This document shows, piece by piece, positions 43,431-54,100 of a DNA stretch of 64,000 nt. The notes below the pieces were generated by a model. The model was not told the origin of the DNA. It was given only the letters and a program-made list of their open reading frames with translations, and did no database searches. Position 1 is the first letter of the stretch; each line of letters begins with the position of its first letter. The position numbers and the translations under genes are program-made. The stretch comes from Achatina immaculata (Eukaryota > Mollusca > Gastropoda > Stylommatophora > Achatinidae), in contig CM019699.1 of the NCBI GenBank assembly GCA_009760885.1, positions 43,288,268 through 43,352,267 on the forward strand, read 5' to 3'.

Positions 43431-44612
43431 ATTTTAACCAGAGGTTTACATTATTGGTCAGTTAGTCTGGCTTATTTTAACCAGAGGTTTACATTATTGG
43501 TCAGTTAGTCTGGCTTATTTTAACCAGAGGTTTACAGTATTGGTCAGTTAGTCTGGCTTATTTTAACCAGAGGTTTACAGTATTGGTCAGTTAGTCTGGC
43601 TTATTTTAACCAGAGGTTTACATTATTGGTCAGTTAGTCTGGCTTATTTTAACCAGAGGTTTACAGTATTGGTCAGTTAGTCTGGCTTATTTTAACCAGA
43701 GGTTTACATTATTGGTCAGTTAGTCTGGCTTATTTTAACCAGAGGTTTACATTATTGGTCAGTTAGTCTGGCTTATTTTAACCAGAGGTTTACATTATTG
43801 GTCAGTTAGTCTGGCTTATTTTAACCAGAGGTTTACAGTATTGGTCAGTTAATCTGGCATATTTTAACCAGAGGTTTACAGTATTGGTCAGTTAGTCTGG
43901 CTTATTTTAACCAGAGGTTTACATTATTGGTCAGTTAGTCTGGCTTATTTTAACCAGAGGTTTACATTATTGGTCAGTTAGTCTGGCTTATTTTAACCAG
44001 AGGTTTACAGTATTGGTCAGTTAGTCTGGCTTATTTTAACCAGAGGTTTACATTATTGGTCAGTTAGTCTGGCTTATTTTAACCAGAGGTTTACAGTATT
44101 GGTCAGTTAGTCTGGCTTATTTTAACCAGAGGTTTACATTATTGGTCAGTTAGTCTGGCTTATTTTAACCAAAGGTTTACATTATTGGTCAGTTAGTCTG
44201 GCTTATTTTAACCAGAGGTTTACATTATTGGTCAGTTAGTCTGGCTTATTTTAACCAGAGGTTTACAGTATTGGTCAGTTAGTCTGGCTTATTTTAACCA
44301 GAGGTTTACATTATTGGTCAGTTAGTCTGGCTTATTTTAACCAGAGGTTTACAGTATTGGTCAGTTAGTCTGGCTTATTTTAACCAGAGGTTTACAGTAT
44401 TGGTCAGTTAGTCTGGCTTATTTTAACCAGAGGTTTACAGTATTGGTCAGTTAGTCTGGCTTATTTTAACCAGAGGTTTACATTATTGGTCAGTTAGTCT
44501 GGCTTATTTTAACCAGAGGTTTACAGTATTGGTCAGTTAGTCTGGCTTATTTTAACCAGAGGTTTACAGTATTGGTCAGTTAGTCTGGCTTATTTTAACC
44601 AGAGGTTTACAG
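43431..44612 (-). repeat. 42-bp tandem array derived from LINE E (right block)
   Basis: About 28 copies of the ARLTDQYCKPLVKI unit, more homogeneous than the left block. Units alternate between TTTACATTATTGG and TTTACAGTATTGG forms. It is flanked on both sides by 27-bp arrays, so it is out of its natural place in the LINE. Confidence 0.95.
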
Positions 44613-45690
44613 TATGTAGGTATGTCTATCTGCTCCTGTATGTAGGTTATGTCTATCTGCTCCTGTATGTGGGCTATGTCTATCTGCTCCTGTATGTAGG
44701 TTATGTCTATCTGCTCCTGTATGTAGGTTATGTCTATCTGCTCCTGTATGTAGGTTATGTCTATCTGCTCCTGTATGTGGGCTATGTCTATCTGCTCCTG
44801 TATGTAGGTTATGTCTATCTGCTCCTGTATGTAGGTTATGTCTATCTGCTCCTGTATGTGGGCTATGTCTGTCTGCTCCTGTATGTAGGTTATGTCTATC
44901 TGCTCCTGTATGTAGGTTATATCTATCTGCTCCTGTATGTAGGTTATGTCTATCTGCTCCTGTATGTGGGCTATGTCTGTCTGCTCCTGTATGTAGGTTA
45001 TGTCTATCTGCTCCTGTATGTAGGTTATGTCTATCTGCTCCTGTATGTAGGTTATGTCTATCTGCTCCTGTATGTAGGTTATGTCTATCTGCTCCTGTAT
45101 GTAGGTTATGTCTATCTGCTCCTGTATGTGGGCTATGTCTATCTGCTCCTGTATGTAGGTTATGTCTATCTGCTCCTGTATGTAGGTTATGTCTATCTGC
45201 TCCTGTATGTGGGCTATGTCTGTCTGCTCCTGTATGTAGGTTATGTCTATCTGCTCCTGTATGTAGGTTATGTCTATCTGCTCCTGTATGTAGGTTATGT
45301 CTATCTGCTCCTGTATGTGGGTTATGTCTATCTGCTCCTGTATGTAGGTTATGTCTATCTGCTCCTGTATGTGGGCTATGTCTATCTGCTCCTGTATGTG
45401 GGCTATGTCTATCTGCTCCTGTATGTGGGCTATGTCTATCTGCTTCTGTATGTGGGCTATGTCTATCTGCTCCTGTATGTAGGTTATGTCTATCTGCTCC
45501 TGTATGTGGGCTATGTCTATCTGCTCCTGTATGTGGGCTATGTCTATCTGCTCCTGTATGTGGGCTATGTCTATCTGCTTCTGTATGTAGGTTATGTCTA
45601 TCTGCTCCTGTATGTGGGCTATGTCTATCTGCTCCTGTATGTGGGCTATGTCTATCTGCTCCTGTATGTGGGCTATGTCTAAGTGCTTCT
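44613..45690 (-). repeat. 27-bp tandem array (block 3)
   Basis: About 40 copies. Read on the minus strand it begins at the native LINE sequence QQKHLDIAHIQE and stays open for over 350 codons. AHIQEQ units dominate near the LINE end and TYIQEQ units further in. Two other frames also stay open because 27 is a multiple of three. Confidence 0.95.
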
Positions 45691-45729
45691 GTTGTAGTTG
45701 TTTTGTTAGTGCATACAATCATAATGGGT

Positions 45730-46770
45730 GGAGATTCAAGCTATCAATGTGTGATGGAGATTGAAGCAATCACTTGGGGATGGAATGGAGATTTAAGCAA
45801 TCGCTGTGTGTGTGTGGGGGGGGGGGGGTGGAAATTCAAGCAATTACTGAGATAGGGGGTGGAGATTCAAGCAATTACTGAGAGAGGGGGTGGAGATTCA
45901 AGCAATTACTGATAGAGGGGGTGGAGATTCAAGCAATTACTGAAAGAGGGGGTGGAGATTCAACTAATCACTGTGAAATGGGTGGCTTGAGATTCAACCT
46001 ATCACTGGAGGAAGGGATGTGGAGATTCAAGCAATCACTGGAGGGAGGGATGTGGAGTTTCAAGCAATCACTGGAGGAAGGGTTGTGGAGATTCAAGCAA
46101 TCACTGGAGGAAAGGATGTGGAGATTCAAGCAATCACTGGAGGAAGGGTTGTGGAGATTCAAGCAATCACTGTGCGGTGAAGATTCAAGCACTCATTGGT
46201 GGAGGTGGTGAAGATTCAAGCAATCTCTGGTGGAAGTGGTGAAGATTCAAGCAATCTCTTGTGGAGGTGGTTAAGATTCAAGCAATCTCTGGTGGAGGTG
46301 GTGAAGATTCAAGCAATCTCTGGTGGAAGTGGTGAAGATTCAAGCAATCTCTGGTGGAGGTGGTTAAGATTCAAGCAATCTCTGGTGGAGGTGGTGAAGA
46401 TTCAAGCAATCTCTGGTGGAAGTGGTGAAGATTCAAGCAATCTCTGGTGGAGGTGGTTAAGATTCAAGCAATCTCTGGTGGAGGTGGTTAAGATTCAAGC
46501 AATCTCTGGTGGAGGTGGTTAAGATTCAAGCAATCTCTGGTGGAGGTGGTTAAGATTCAAGCAATCTCTGGTGGAGGGGGTGGAGATTCAAGCAATCTCT
46601 TGTGGAGGGGGTGGAGATTCAAGCAATCTCTGGTGGAGGTGGTGAAGATTCAAGCAATCTCTTGTGGAGGGGATGGAGATTCAAGTAATCACTGTGAGGT
46701 GGAGATTCAAGTAATCCTGAGGGGGGTGGGAGGGGGCGGGGTGGAGATTCAAGCAATTATTGGGGCTTAC
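45730..46770. repeat. minisatellite, about 31-bp unit
   Basis: About 33 copies of GATTCAAGCAATCTCTGGTG with variants (TCACTGGAGG, TTACTGAGAG). 31 is out of codon phase, so frames rotate. Confidence 0.95.
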
Positions 46771-47575
46771 AGTCACCATGATGTATAGATGGAGGTGTCC
46801 ATATTTTTCATTCTAATTGCCTGTTTCTGTCCAGTGATATAGAAGAGTGAATCAGCATCTGCTGACCTTCATCTTTTGTTTGATAGCTGAGACAAGTTTT
46901 AAAACTTCACAAACGCCAGCAGCCTGTACAAGACTTGTATCGAGACAAGTTCTAAAACTTCACAAATGCCAGCAATCTGTACCAGACTTGTATTTCTATA
47001 TTTGTTTCAGCGCGAAACTTTTACGGTCAAAACAAATTCTGTGTCAAAGTGGAGGCTGTCGCTTTCTGATCTATTTTAATGTCTTTGTGGCTGACGTTTT
47101 TATGTGTCGCTGGAAAGAGAAGTTTTCTTTTTTTAAACAGAACATTTCCATTTGCAGTGCCATGTTTGTGAACAAAGGTTCCGACTTAACTGGCGCTAAA
47201 TCCAGTGTCTGAAGGGAGAAGAAAGTAGGTCGCTGCGTGAAGAAGAAAGCTGTGAGAAGATGGGGAGACAGTGTACAACTCCAACATTCTGATGGAGACT
47301 GGTCTCTTCTACATACAACATTCTCGTACAGAAAGCTCTCGTTTGTTCTTATAGCATTCTGTTGTAGACGGGTCTCTTCTACATCCAACATTCTGACATA
47401 TGAATGTTTATTTATTATCCAACATTCTGATATAGGAAAGTTTATTTGTTCATCCAAAATTCTGATGTAGAACAATGTTCCTTTTATTCAACATTCTGAT
47501 AGATGAAAGTACATTTATTCATCATACAAAAGTTACCTGTTACCGCAACATTCTGATTTAGAACATTTATTCATG
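46771..47575. other. unassigned; small repeats at 46892-46991 and 47270-47560
   Basis: No gene recognised. ACAAGTTTTAAAACTTCACA and about 30 more bases occur twice near 46892-46991. CAACATTCTGAT recurs at irregular 30-60 bp spacing from 47282 to 47555. Confidence 0.5.
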
Positions 47576-48312
47576 TGACTCGTTCTTTCCAGAACGTTGT
47601 CTCTCTCACAGTCTCCCCGCAATAGGGTCTTGAGCAAGTTGACCAGCGTCTAGCAATGACACATTCAGACTTTCCGTGATGTCCTGACTCCAACTGTCAA
47701 ACTCTCCAAGCTATTGTGTCTCTTGATGTGGTCGAGGTATGTCAGCTTTCGAATATTTATGTTGTTAACAAGGCAGTTTTCTGCGACACCTCATCTCGTC
47801 AAGATCTCTTTATTTGATTTTCCTTCTGTCCATGATATTCTAAGTGCCCTTCTGTAATATTTTATTTCAAATGCTGTTATTCTCTTTTCTAGTGATTTGT
47901 TAGGTGTCCATGTTTCACGTCCTTATGTTGCTGCTTGGAATATGTGAGATCTTAATAAACATAACTTTATTTTCTTGTTGGTACCTTGACACATACTCTG
48001 AGCTGTTTGATAGAAGGCCAGTATCGCCGGCATATCCAATTTCTGGAATCTGGTGTTGAAAGAGTCAAATTTAGCTGTTTCCTGTCCATTTCTTACATTC
48101 CTCATGATGTTTTCAGCGCAGATGTAAAACAGGTATGGAGAAAGGATACATCCTTTTGTAAGTCAAACCGGCCAGTAGTTTCACCATCTACCCTCACTGC
48201 TGCTTGCTGGTCTAAGTACAGTTTGGTGATGAGGTATATCAGATGATTGGGAAAACCCTCGTTGTTAATAATAGACCATAACTTTTGATGTTGTACACAG
48301 TCAAAAGCTTTA

Positions 48313-48437
48313 GAAAACAGGCGTATAGATCCACATTAAACTCTAGAGTAGTCTAGAAAACAGGCGTATATATCCACATTAAACTCTAGAGTAGTCTAGA
48401 AAACAGGCGTATAGATCCACATTAAACTCTGTACACT
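48313..48437 (-). repeat. 43-bp triplication of RT motif A in LINE A2
   Basis: Three copies of GAAAACAGGCGTATAGATCC plus 23 bases. On the minus strand each gives EFNVDLYACFLDYS, the RT motif A with its catalytic Asp. 43 bp is out of phase. Confidence 0.92.
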
Positions 48438-48479
48438 TTTCTGGATGTTCCTTGTGTTTTAATATATGATCTCTGGTAC

Positions 48480-48620
48480 CTCTATCTAGTCTGACACCCG
48501 CCTGTACCTCTATCTAGCCTGACACCCGCCTGTACCTCTATCTAGTCTGACACCCGCCTGTGCCTCTATCTAGTCTGACACCCGCCTGTACCTCTATCTA
48601 GTCTGACACCCGCCTGTACC
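48480..48620 (-). repeat. 28-bp array in RT motif 2-3 region of LINE A2
   Basis: Five copies of TCTAGTCTGACACCCGCCTG plus eight bases. On the minus strand one copy reads QAGVRLDRGT, the segment corresponding to QAGFRQGRGS in copy A. Confidence 0.92.
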
Positions 48621-49119
48621 TCATGTATTTCTTGTTCTGTTCTTCCTTCCATCCTTTTCAATATGATTCGTAGCAGTATGTTGCTTTCATGACTTATAAG
48701 CCTGATAGTTCTATAGTTCGTACACAGTTTTAGATCGCCATTCTTGGGGAGAGATATGTGAACTGTTTCCAGTCCTTGCTTCAAGTTCCTCTTTTCCAGA
48801 CCTTACAGCACAGAGCATGATAACGTGGGTGATTCTTTCCCTCCTGCTTGTATCATCTCAGCCGTTACCTCTTTTGTAATTATTATCTCAACCACTTAGA
48901 TAAGAAATAGCAATATTGCAACATATAAAAAGATAACATTATCTGTAGCAGGCATTACTTTAAGTTTACAGCGGAAAAACAGAAAGCGTGAACAATAACA
49001 AAGTAATATATTCAAAGTTTTCACTTACATTACACTTACATGTAATGTGTATTGTTTCTTTTATAAATCTTATCCTATTTATTCTTAAACATGGTTTAGT
49101 CTAGCATTAATAATAAACA

Positions 49120-49350
49120 ATATGAACTTTTGCAAACATCTCTTCCTATAATTAATGGCAAGCAGGGGAATACACTAACGGAAAGCAAAGACATCTTTAA
49201 CAGATGGGGAGAGTACTGCACAGAGATGAACCAAGAGGTAAACAGTCCAGATAATAATGACACTGAGGTGAGGATACATGAAGAACCCGAACCCTCTTTG
49301 GAGGAGGTCAGAGACGCCATTAAGAATCTTGAGAAAAGCCCTTGGTTGCA
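49120..49350 (+). pseudogene. RTE-type LINE linker fragment inside the foldback element
   Basis: An open segment reads INGKQGNTLTESKDIFNRWG, EYCTEMNQEVN, EEPEPSLEEVRDAIKNL. This is the linker just before RT in RTE-type proteins (compare LTETEEILERWKEYCKRMYE and EPEPTMEEVLWAIKSLKNG in copy A). Both ends are abrupt. Its orientation is opposite to A2. Confidence 0.75.
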
Positions 49351-49361
49351 ACTTTGAATAT

Positions 49362-49625
49362 GGTAAAAGGAAGGTAAAGGTAATCCTGTCATGCCTTAGA
49401 GGCACACAGGGATATGGTGTTAGTTCGTGTATTATCCTTGACCTGTCAGCACACTAGAGGGTGATATGGTCAGTATCACGCCTGGCCGCCTTTCCTTCCC
49501 CAACTCCAGAAGAAGTCGGGTACCCATTTCTACAGCTGGGTGACTGGGGTGCCTCCGGCCGGATTCGAACCCCCGACCTTCGCCATGAGAGACCAGTGCA
49601 CTAACCATTTCGCCACTCAGACACC
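49362..49625 (-). mobile_element. tRNA-derived SINE
   Basis: On the minus strand it starts GGGTGTCTGAGTGGCGAAAT and has a perfect B box, GGTTCGAATCC (49557-49570 region), with an A-box-like TGAGTGGCGAAATGG upstream, as in tRNAs of the Leu/Ser type. The body contains CACCCAGCTGTAGAAATGGG and ends GGCATGACAGGATTACC with a short pyrimidine-rich tail. CTTTGAATAT at 49352-49361 and again at 49626-49635 is a 10-bp TSD. The body resembles central domains shared among molluscan SINEs; that is recollection, not a search result. It would depend on a LINE for movement. Confidence 0.85.
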
Positions 49626-49785
49626 CTTTGAATATATTACGTTGTTATTGTTCACCCTTTCTGTTTTTCAAGTGATATTATCCGCTATAAACCTAAAGTA
49701 ATGCCTGCTACATATAATGTTATCTTTTTATCTGTTGCAATAATGCTATTTCTTATCAAAGTGGCCGAGATAATAATTACAAAAG

Positions 49786-50224
49786 AAAATGACCGAAATA
49801 TTGTCTGCCATCATTGATTTACCGGACGACTTGATCTTTGCTACAGACTCTGTCAAGTCATATCTTACTGTTATGTCAGCTCTGGATTTCTCCGTTTGGT
49901 TTGTCGGCAACAAACTGACGCCCGCGCTAGCTGGAATAATGAGCTGCTCTTACAAACATCCGTCCCCCAGAAAGAAATTTACTTTTTTGTCCTCAGCATT
50001 CTCCCACACACTAGAGTTTTATGTTTCTAATTGTATATCTCGGGGACAGCAAGGTACAGCTCCTGCGGGGAAGGCTGGCTATCCATCCATCAAGCTCTCA
50101 ACAGTAAACTAGAGTCAGGTGCACATACAAAAACTGTGCCAGAGTTAATGTCAAATTGAAAAACTAAACTGTTGCCTCGATTATTTCAGAGGCAACGAAA
50201 AGAGAGAGAGAGAAAAACTTAACA
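49786..50224. other. unassigned; 107-residue frame of unknown meaning
   Basis: A plus-strand frame (49789-50112) is open for 107 codons with ordinary composition but no motif I recognise. Its start lies almost at the end of the inverted-repeat element. It could be an exon remnant or chance. Confidence 0.3.
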
Positions 50225-50575
50225 CAATTTACACTAAAATACAGCAAACCAACATACAGTAAACTAAAACATGGTAAACTAACACACAGTAAATAAAAAA
50301 TGGTAAACTAACACACAGTATACTAAAACATGGTAAACCAACACACAGTAAACTAAAACATGGTAAACTAACACACAGTACATTAAAACATAGTAAACTA
50401 ACACACAGTAAACTAAACAACAGTAAACTAAAATACGATAAACCAACACATAGTAAACTAAGCAACAGTAAACCAACACACAGTAAACTAAAATACGATA
50501 AACCAACACACAGTACATTAAAACACAGTAAACTAAACTAACACACAGTAAACTAAAACACGGTAAACAGAAACT
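50225..50575. repeat. minisatellite, about 30-bp unit
   Basis: About 12 copies of AACACACAGTAAACTAAAAC with variants. Leu/Val/Cys-rich minus-strand frames are by-products. Confidence 0.92.
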
Positions 50576-50629
50576 ATTAACATGTGATGTCACCTAGCCA
50601 GTGGCTGAAGGTTTGACTCCATTTTTCTC

Positions 50630-50786
50630 TATCCATGATTTATCAGTACACTTATCCACATATACAAATGTACACCTTCACACCTGTACAGTTATACACT
50701 TGTTCACCTATATACCTGGACAACTATACATTTTAACACCTATACACCTGTACAACTATACATTTGTAGACCTACATACCTGTACA
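50630..50786. repeat. degenerate repeat, left of LINE B
   Basis: Copies of ACCTGTACAACTATACATTT at irregular spacing. It resumes at 55159-55205 right of LINE B, so B was inserted into it. Confidence 0.8.
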
Positions 50787-51136
50787 CTGGGTAAAGCTGG
50801 GGCAACCATCCCCAACCCAGCGCGTCATAGATGGCGGATGGTGAAAGTCCTCCAGAATGGAGGATCCCTGTGAATAAGGAGTTGTCCAAATAAGCAGGCA
50901 TGGACCAACTGGCGGTAGACTCAGAGAGCGAGGTGGGGTAGTAGGTGGCTCTACTACTCCTATAAAGTGCCTCAGGTGCTCAGTGAAGGGAATACCAGGC
51001 GGGTCAGAGGCGCCTTAAAACCTCTCTCTCCCGCTGCCTTGCGGGTAGGACAGGGAGTCCAAAAGCTAGCGGAGAGTCCGTACACAAACCGACAGAAAGC
51101 AACGGAAAACCACTGCTGTAGTTCCCAAGAATAGTT

Positions 51137-54100
51137 ATGCTTCAACAGAATAATCGATTCATCATGAACGACGTTAATGGATGTTCCTCTGGAACAGCCT
51201 CGTCCGGTAGGGCAGCTCACGAGCCACAGGTGAGGCCAGATCGTTATCAAGCTACTGGTGGCAAAACTAACAAGTTCAAAATAGCAACATGGAATGTTAG
51301 AACTTTATTCCAGGCTGGAAAATTAGAAAATGTAAAGATGGAAATGGAAAGGATGAAGATCAACATATTAGGAATGAGTGAAGTTAGATGGACAGGTGTA
51401 GGGAAGATAAACTCAGATAAATAAACAATAATATATTCAGGAAGTGAGAAACATGAACGAGGAGTAGGAATTATATTTGATGAACAAACAGCAAGGACAA
51501 TTGTAGGATATTTGAACATCTCGGACCGAGTCCTGCTAGCCCAACTGAAAGGGCAACCAATAAACATAAATATTATACAAGTGTACGCTCCAAAATCTGA
51601 AAGTTCTGAAGAAGATGTACAGATATTTTATAATGACATAGAGACAGCCCTAAAACACACAAAGTCACATGAAGTTACCATAGTCATGGGAGATTTTAAT
51701 GCCAAAGTTGGTAAAGGAAGAACTTCAGACATCGTTGGTGACTATGGACTGGGGGAGAGGAACGACAGAGGTTATAAATTAATTGAATGGGCAAGAATAC
51801 ACAGCATGGTTGTGGGAAACACCTGGTTTAAACAACATCCTCGAAGACTGACAACCTGGTGCAGCCCAGACAAAAAGACATTTAACCAGATTCATTCATT
51901 CATTCCTTTGCATGTCCCTTGCGGAACTTTGCCTCCCAAACAGCACTCCTGTAGGCCTCTCGGTTGTGAGCAAGATGGCCTGCTGCTGCATCCATTTCCA
52001 GATCATCAACGATGTCTTGCAGCCATCTTCATTTCGGTCTTCCTCTTTTTCTTTTTCCCATTATGTATCCTTCCAATACGGTTTTCTCTAAATTATCATG
52101 ACGTTTAATGTGGCCAAAATATTTAAGTTTTCTCTCTTTAATCCTCTTTACTAGCCAGCCTTCTTCAATATTAAGCTCTTGTAGTATAGATATATTTGTT
52201 CTTTTTTGTGTCCACGATATTTGGAGAAATCTTCTATAGCATTTACATTCAAAGGCATTTATGTGCTTCTCATCTGTTTTGTTAAGTGTCCAGGTCTCAC
52301 AGGCATATGTTGCGATAGGAAAGATGCATGTCCTTAAAAATCTTATTTTTGTGGTTCTGTCTGCTCCTCTCCACAGATTCTTTATTTGTTTTACTTTCTG
52401 AAGAGCAATAGATGTCCTCCTTTTAATTTCCCTCATTGTATCTCCATTATTAGTTAGTAGTGATCCAAGATATTCAAAACTCTCCACTTCTTCCAGTTTG
52501 TCCTCATTGATACATATTTCAGTTGCCTTGTTTGTTTTGTCAGTTGTCATCACTTTAGTTTTCTTTGCATTAAGATAGAGGTTCTGCTCTTCTCTGTTCT
52601 TGCGGACTGACATAATGAGTTTTTCCATTCCTTCTTGTGTTGTGGACAGCAATACTGTGTCATCAGCATATCTAATCTCTGGTATTTCATAACCTCCAAC
52701 TGTTATGGCATCGTAATATTCTTTGTCTACATCTTCTCTAACATTCCTCATTATATTTTCAGTATACAAGTTAAATAAGTAGGGTGACAATATGCACCCC
52801 TGACGGACCCCTTGTTTTATGTCAAACCAACTTGTTGTTTCACCATTTATTCTTACTGCTGCTTGTTGGTCTAAATACAGCAGTAATGTTAATTGTATCA
52901 AATGTGTTGGAAATCCCATTTTTTCCATTATTTCCCAAAGTTTCTGGTGTTGTACACAACCAGATAGACTACATATTAATCAACAAACGATTCCGCAATG
53001 CATTACTGACAACAAAAACCATGCCAGGAGCCGACTGCAATAGTGACCATAATCCACTCTGTGGAAAAGTTAGAATAAAGCTAAAGAAAGCAGGCAGAAA
53101 AGTGAGAAACATCAAACTGAATACAGAACTTCTTAAAAATGACCAAGAACTGCGAGAACAATATAAAGTTATTATAACAAATAGATACAATGCAATAGCA
53201 AAGACAAATAGTATAGATGAACAATGGGAAATGTTAAGAGATTCTATCCACCAAACTGTTAAGGAGATAATACCACCGAAAAAAGAAGCCCCTAAAAATA
53301 AATGGATGACAGACGACATCTTAGGACTGATGGACAAGAGGAGGAGGAGTAAAAATAACGACGAAAAATATAACAAAATAAATACAGAAATCAGACGCAA
53401 ATGCAGAGAAGCAAAAGAAGTGTGGTTAAATGAACAGTGCAGACAGATAGAGGACTCTCATAATAAAGACAGCAAAAACATGCACAAACGAATTAATGAA
53501 CTCACAGGCAGGAAAACAAAATATACCACAGGATGCCTGAAATCGAAAGAAGGTAAAATGTTAATGGGAAAAGAAGACATTGTGGACAGAGTATATCGGT
53601 GAGCTATATGGAGGAGAAAGACCAGAATTAACACCAGATACTGAAAACTGTGATGGACCACCAATACTTGAAGATGAAATCATAGATGCCATCAAACAAT
53701 GAAGAAAGGAAAAGCGACTGGGCCTGATAATATAACAATAGAAGAAATAGAGGCACTAGAGGAGACAGGAATAAAAATAATAACCAAGTTACTGAATGAC
53801 ATTTACAACAGTGGTTATATTCCCAGTGACCTGATTAAATCCACGTTTATAGCACTACCAAAGAAACCAGGTGCAAAAGAATGTGACGACCACCGGACTA
53901 TCAGCCTCTCATGTCACATAACGAAGCTACTTCTGAGAATGATTATGAGAAGAACAAGGAAAAATATAAAAATGGAAATAGCAGATGAACAGTTAGGATT
54001 TGTTGAAGGAAAGGGAACACACAATGCCATTTATGCTTTACGAACACTAACAGAAAGAGCTTTAGAAGTACAGAAAGATCTCTACTTATGATTACACCAA

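Larger units (their letters stand above)
39500..45725 (-). pseudogene. I/Jockey-type LINE, EN and linker, hugely expanded (element E)
   Basis: Read on the minus strand from 45720: ALTKQLQQKHLDIAHIQE, the start of an EN with the catalytic Glu of the QET motif. The unexpanded continuation is at 42644-42166 and again at 41737-41259: QETNEGNKFFIRFFHTFHLD, GGVQILTQNHLP, RIYNVYCPP and AGDFNSHS, the EN Asp/Asn motif. Further on (40930-40680) come DDIWGYHHK and RCNYKQEDLEKYARLTDQYC, then the linker at 39895-39500. A normal EN plus linker of this type is near 1.2 kb; here it covers 6.2 kb because five short segments have become tandem arrays and a 907-bp section is duplicated. The RT half is missing. 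Confidence 0.8.
47580..48870 (-). pseudogene. decayed RTE-type LINE fragment (copy A2)
   Basis: A diverged relative of family A on the minus strand. From the right: TAEMIQAGGKE-like remnant at 48870, VHISLPKNGDLKLCTNYRT, IRLISHESNILLRII, VQAGVRLDRGT, CTEFNVDLYACF (motif A), KAFDCVQHQ, FPNHLI, YLDQQAAVRVDGET, then IGYAGDTGLL near 48034-48005. There the catalytic YADD reads YAGD. C-terminal pieces continue to about 47590. Two RT segments are tandemly repeated (28 bp at 48480-48620, 43 bp at 48313-48437). The 5' part is cut by the inverted-repeat element at 48871. Confidence 0.82.
48871..49785. mobile_element. long terminal-inverted-repeat (foldback) element
   Basis: 48871-49017 (CTTTTGTAATTATTATCTC at the outer end, TAATATATTCAAAG at the inner end) is the reverse complement of the sequence ending at 49785. 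The two arms match over about 147 bp with scattered changes and one roughly 12-bp insertion in the right arm. The interior carries a LINE fragment. A SINE has inserted at the inner edge of the right arm. There is no transposase, so it is non-autonomous. It interrupts LINE A2 on its left side. I could not fix the TSD; the outermost bases are T-rich on the left and A-rich on the right. Confidence 0.82.

Noticed and set aside
44576..45718. 380-codon and 371-codon minus-strand frames of IDITYIQEQ type
   Set aside because: They result from a 27-bp tandem unit that leaves several frames open at once. Only the first 15 or so residues are LINE sequence.
46847..47212. 121-codon plus-strand frame
   Set aside because: It spans a doubled 51-bp segment and shows no conserved motif.
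49540..49625. functional tRNA gene on the minus strand
   Set aside because: A and B boxes are present, but the acceptor stem does not close and the sequence continues into a SINE body with a TSD around the whole unit.
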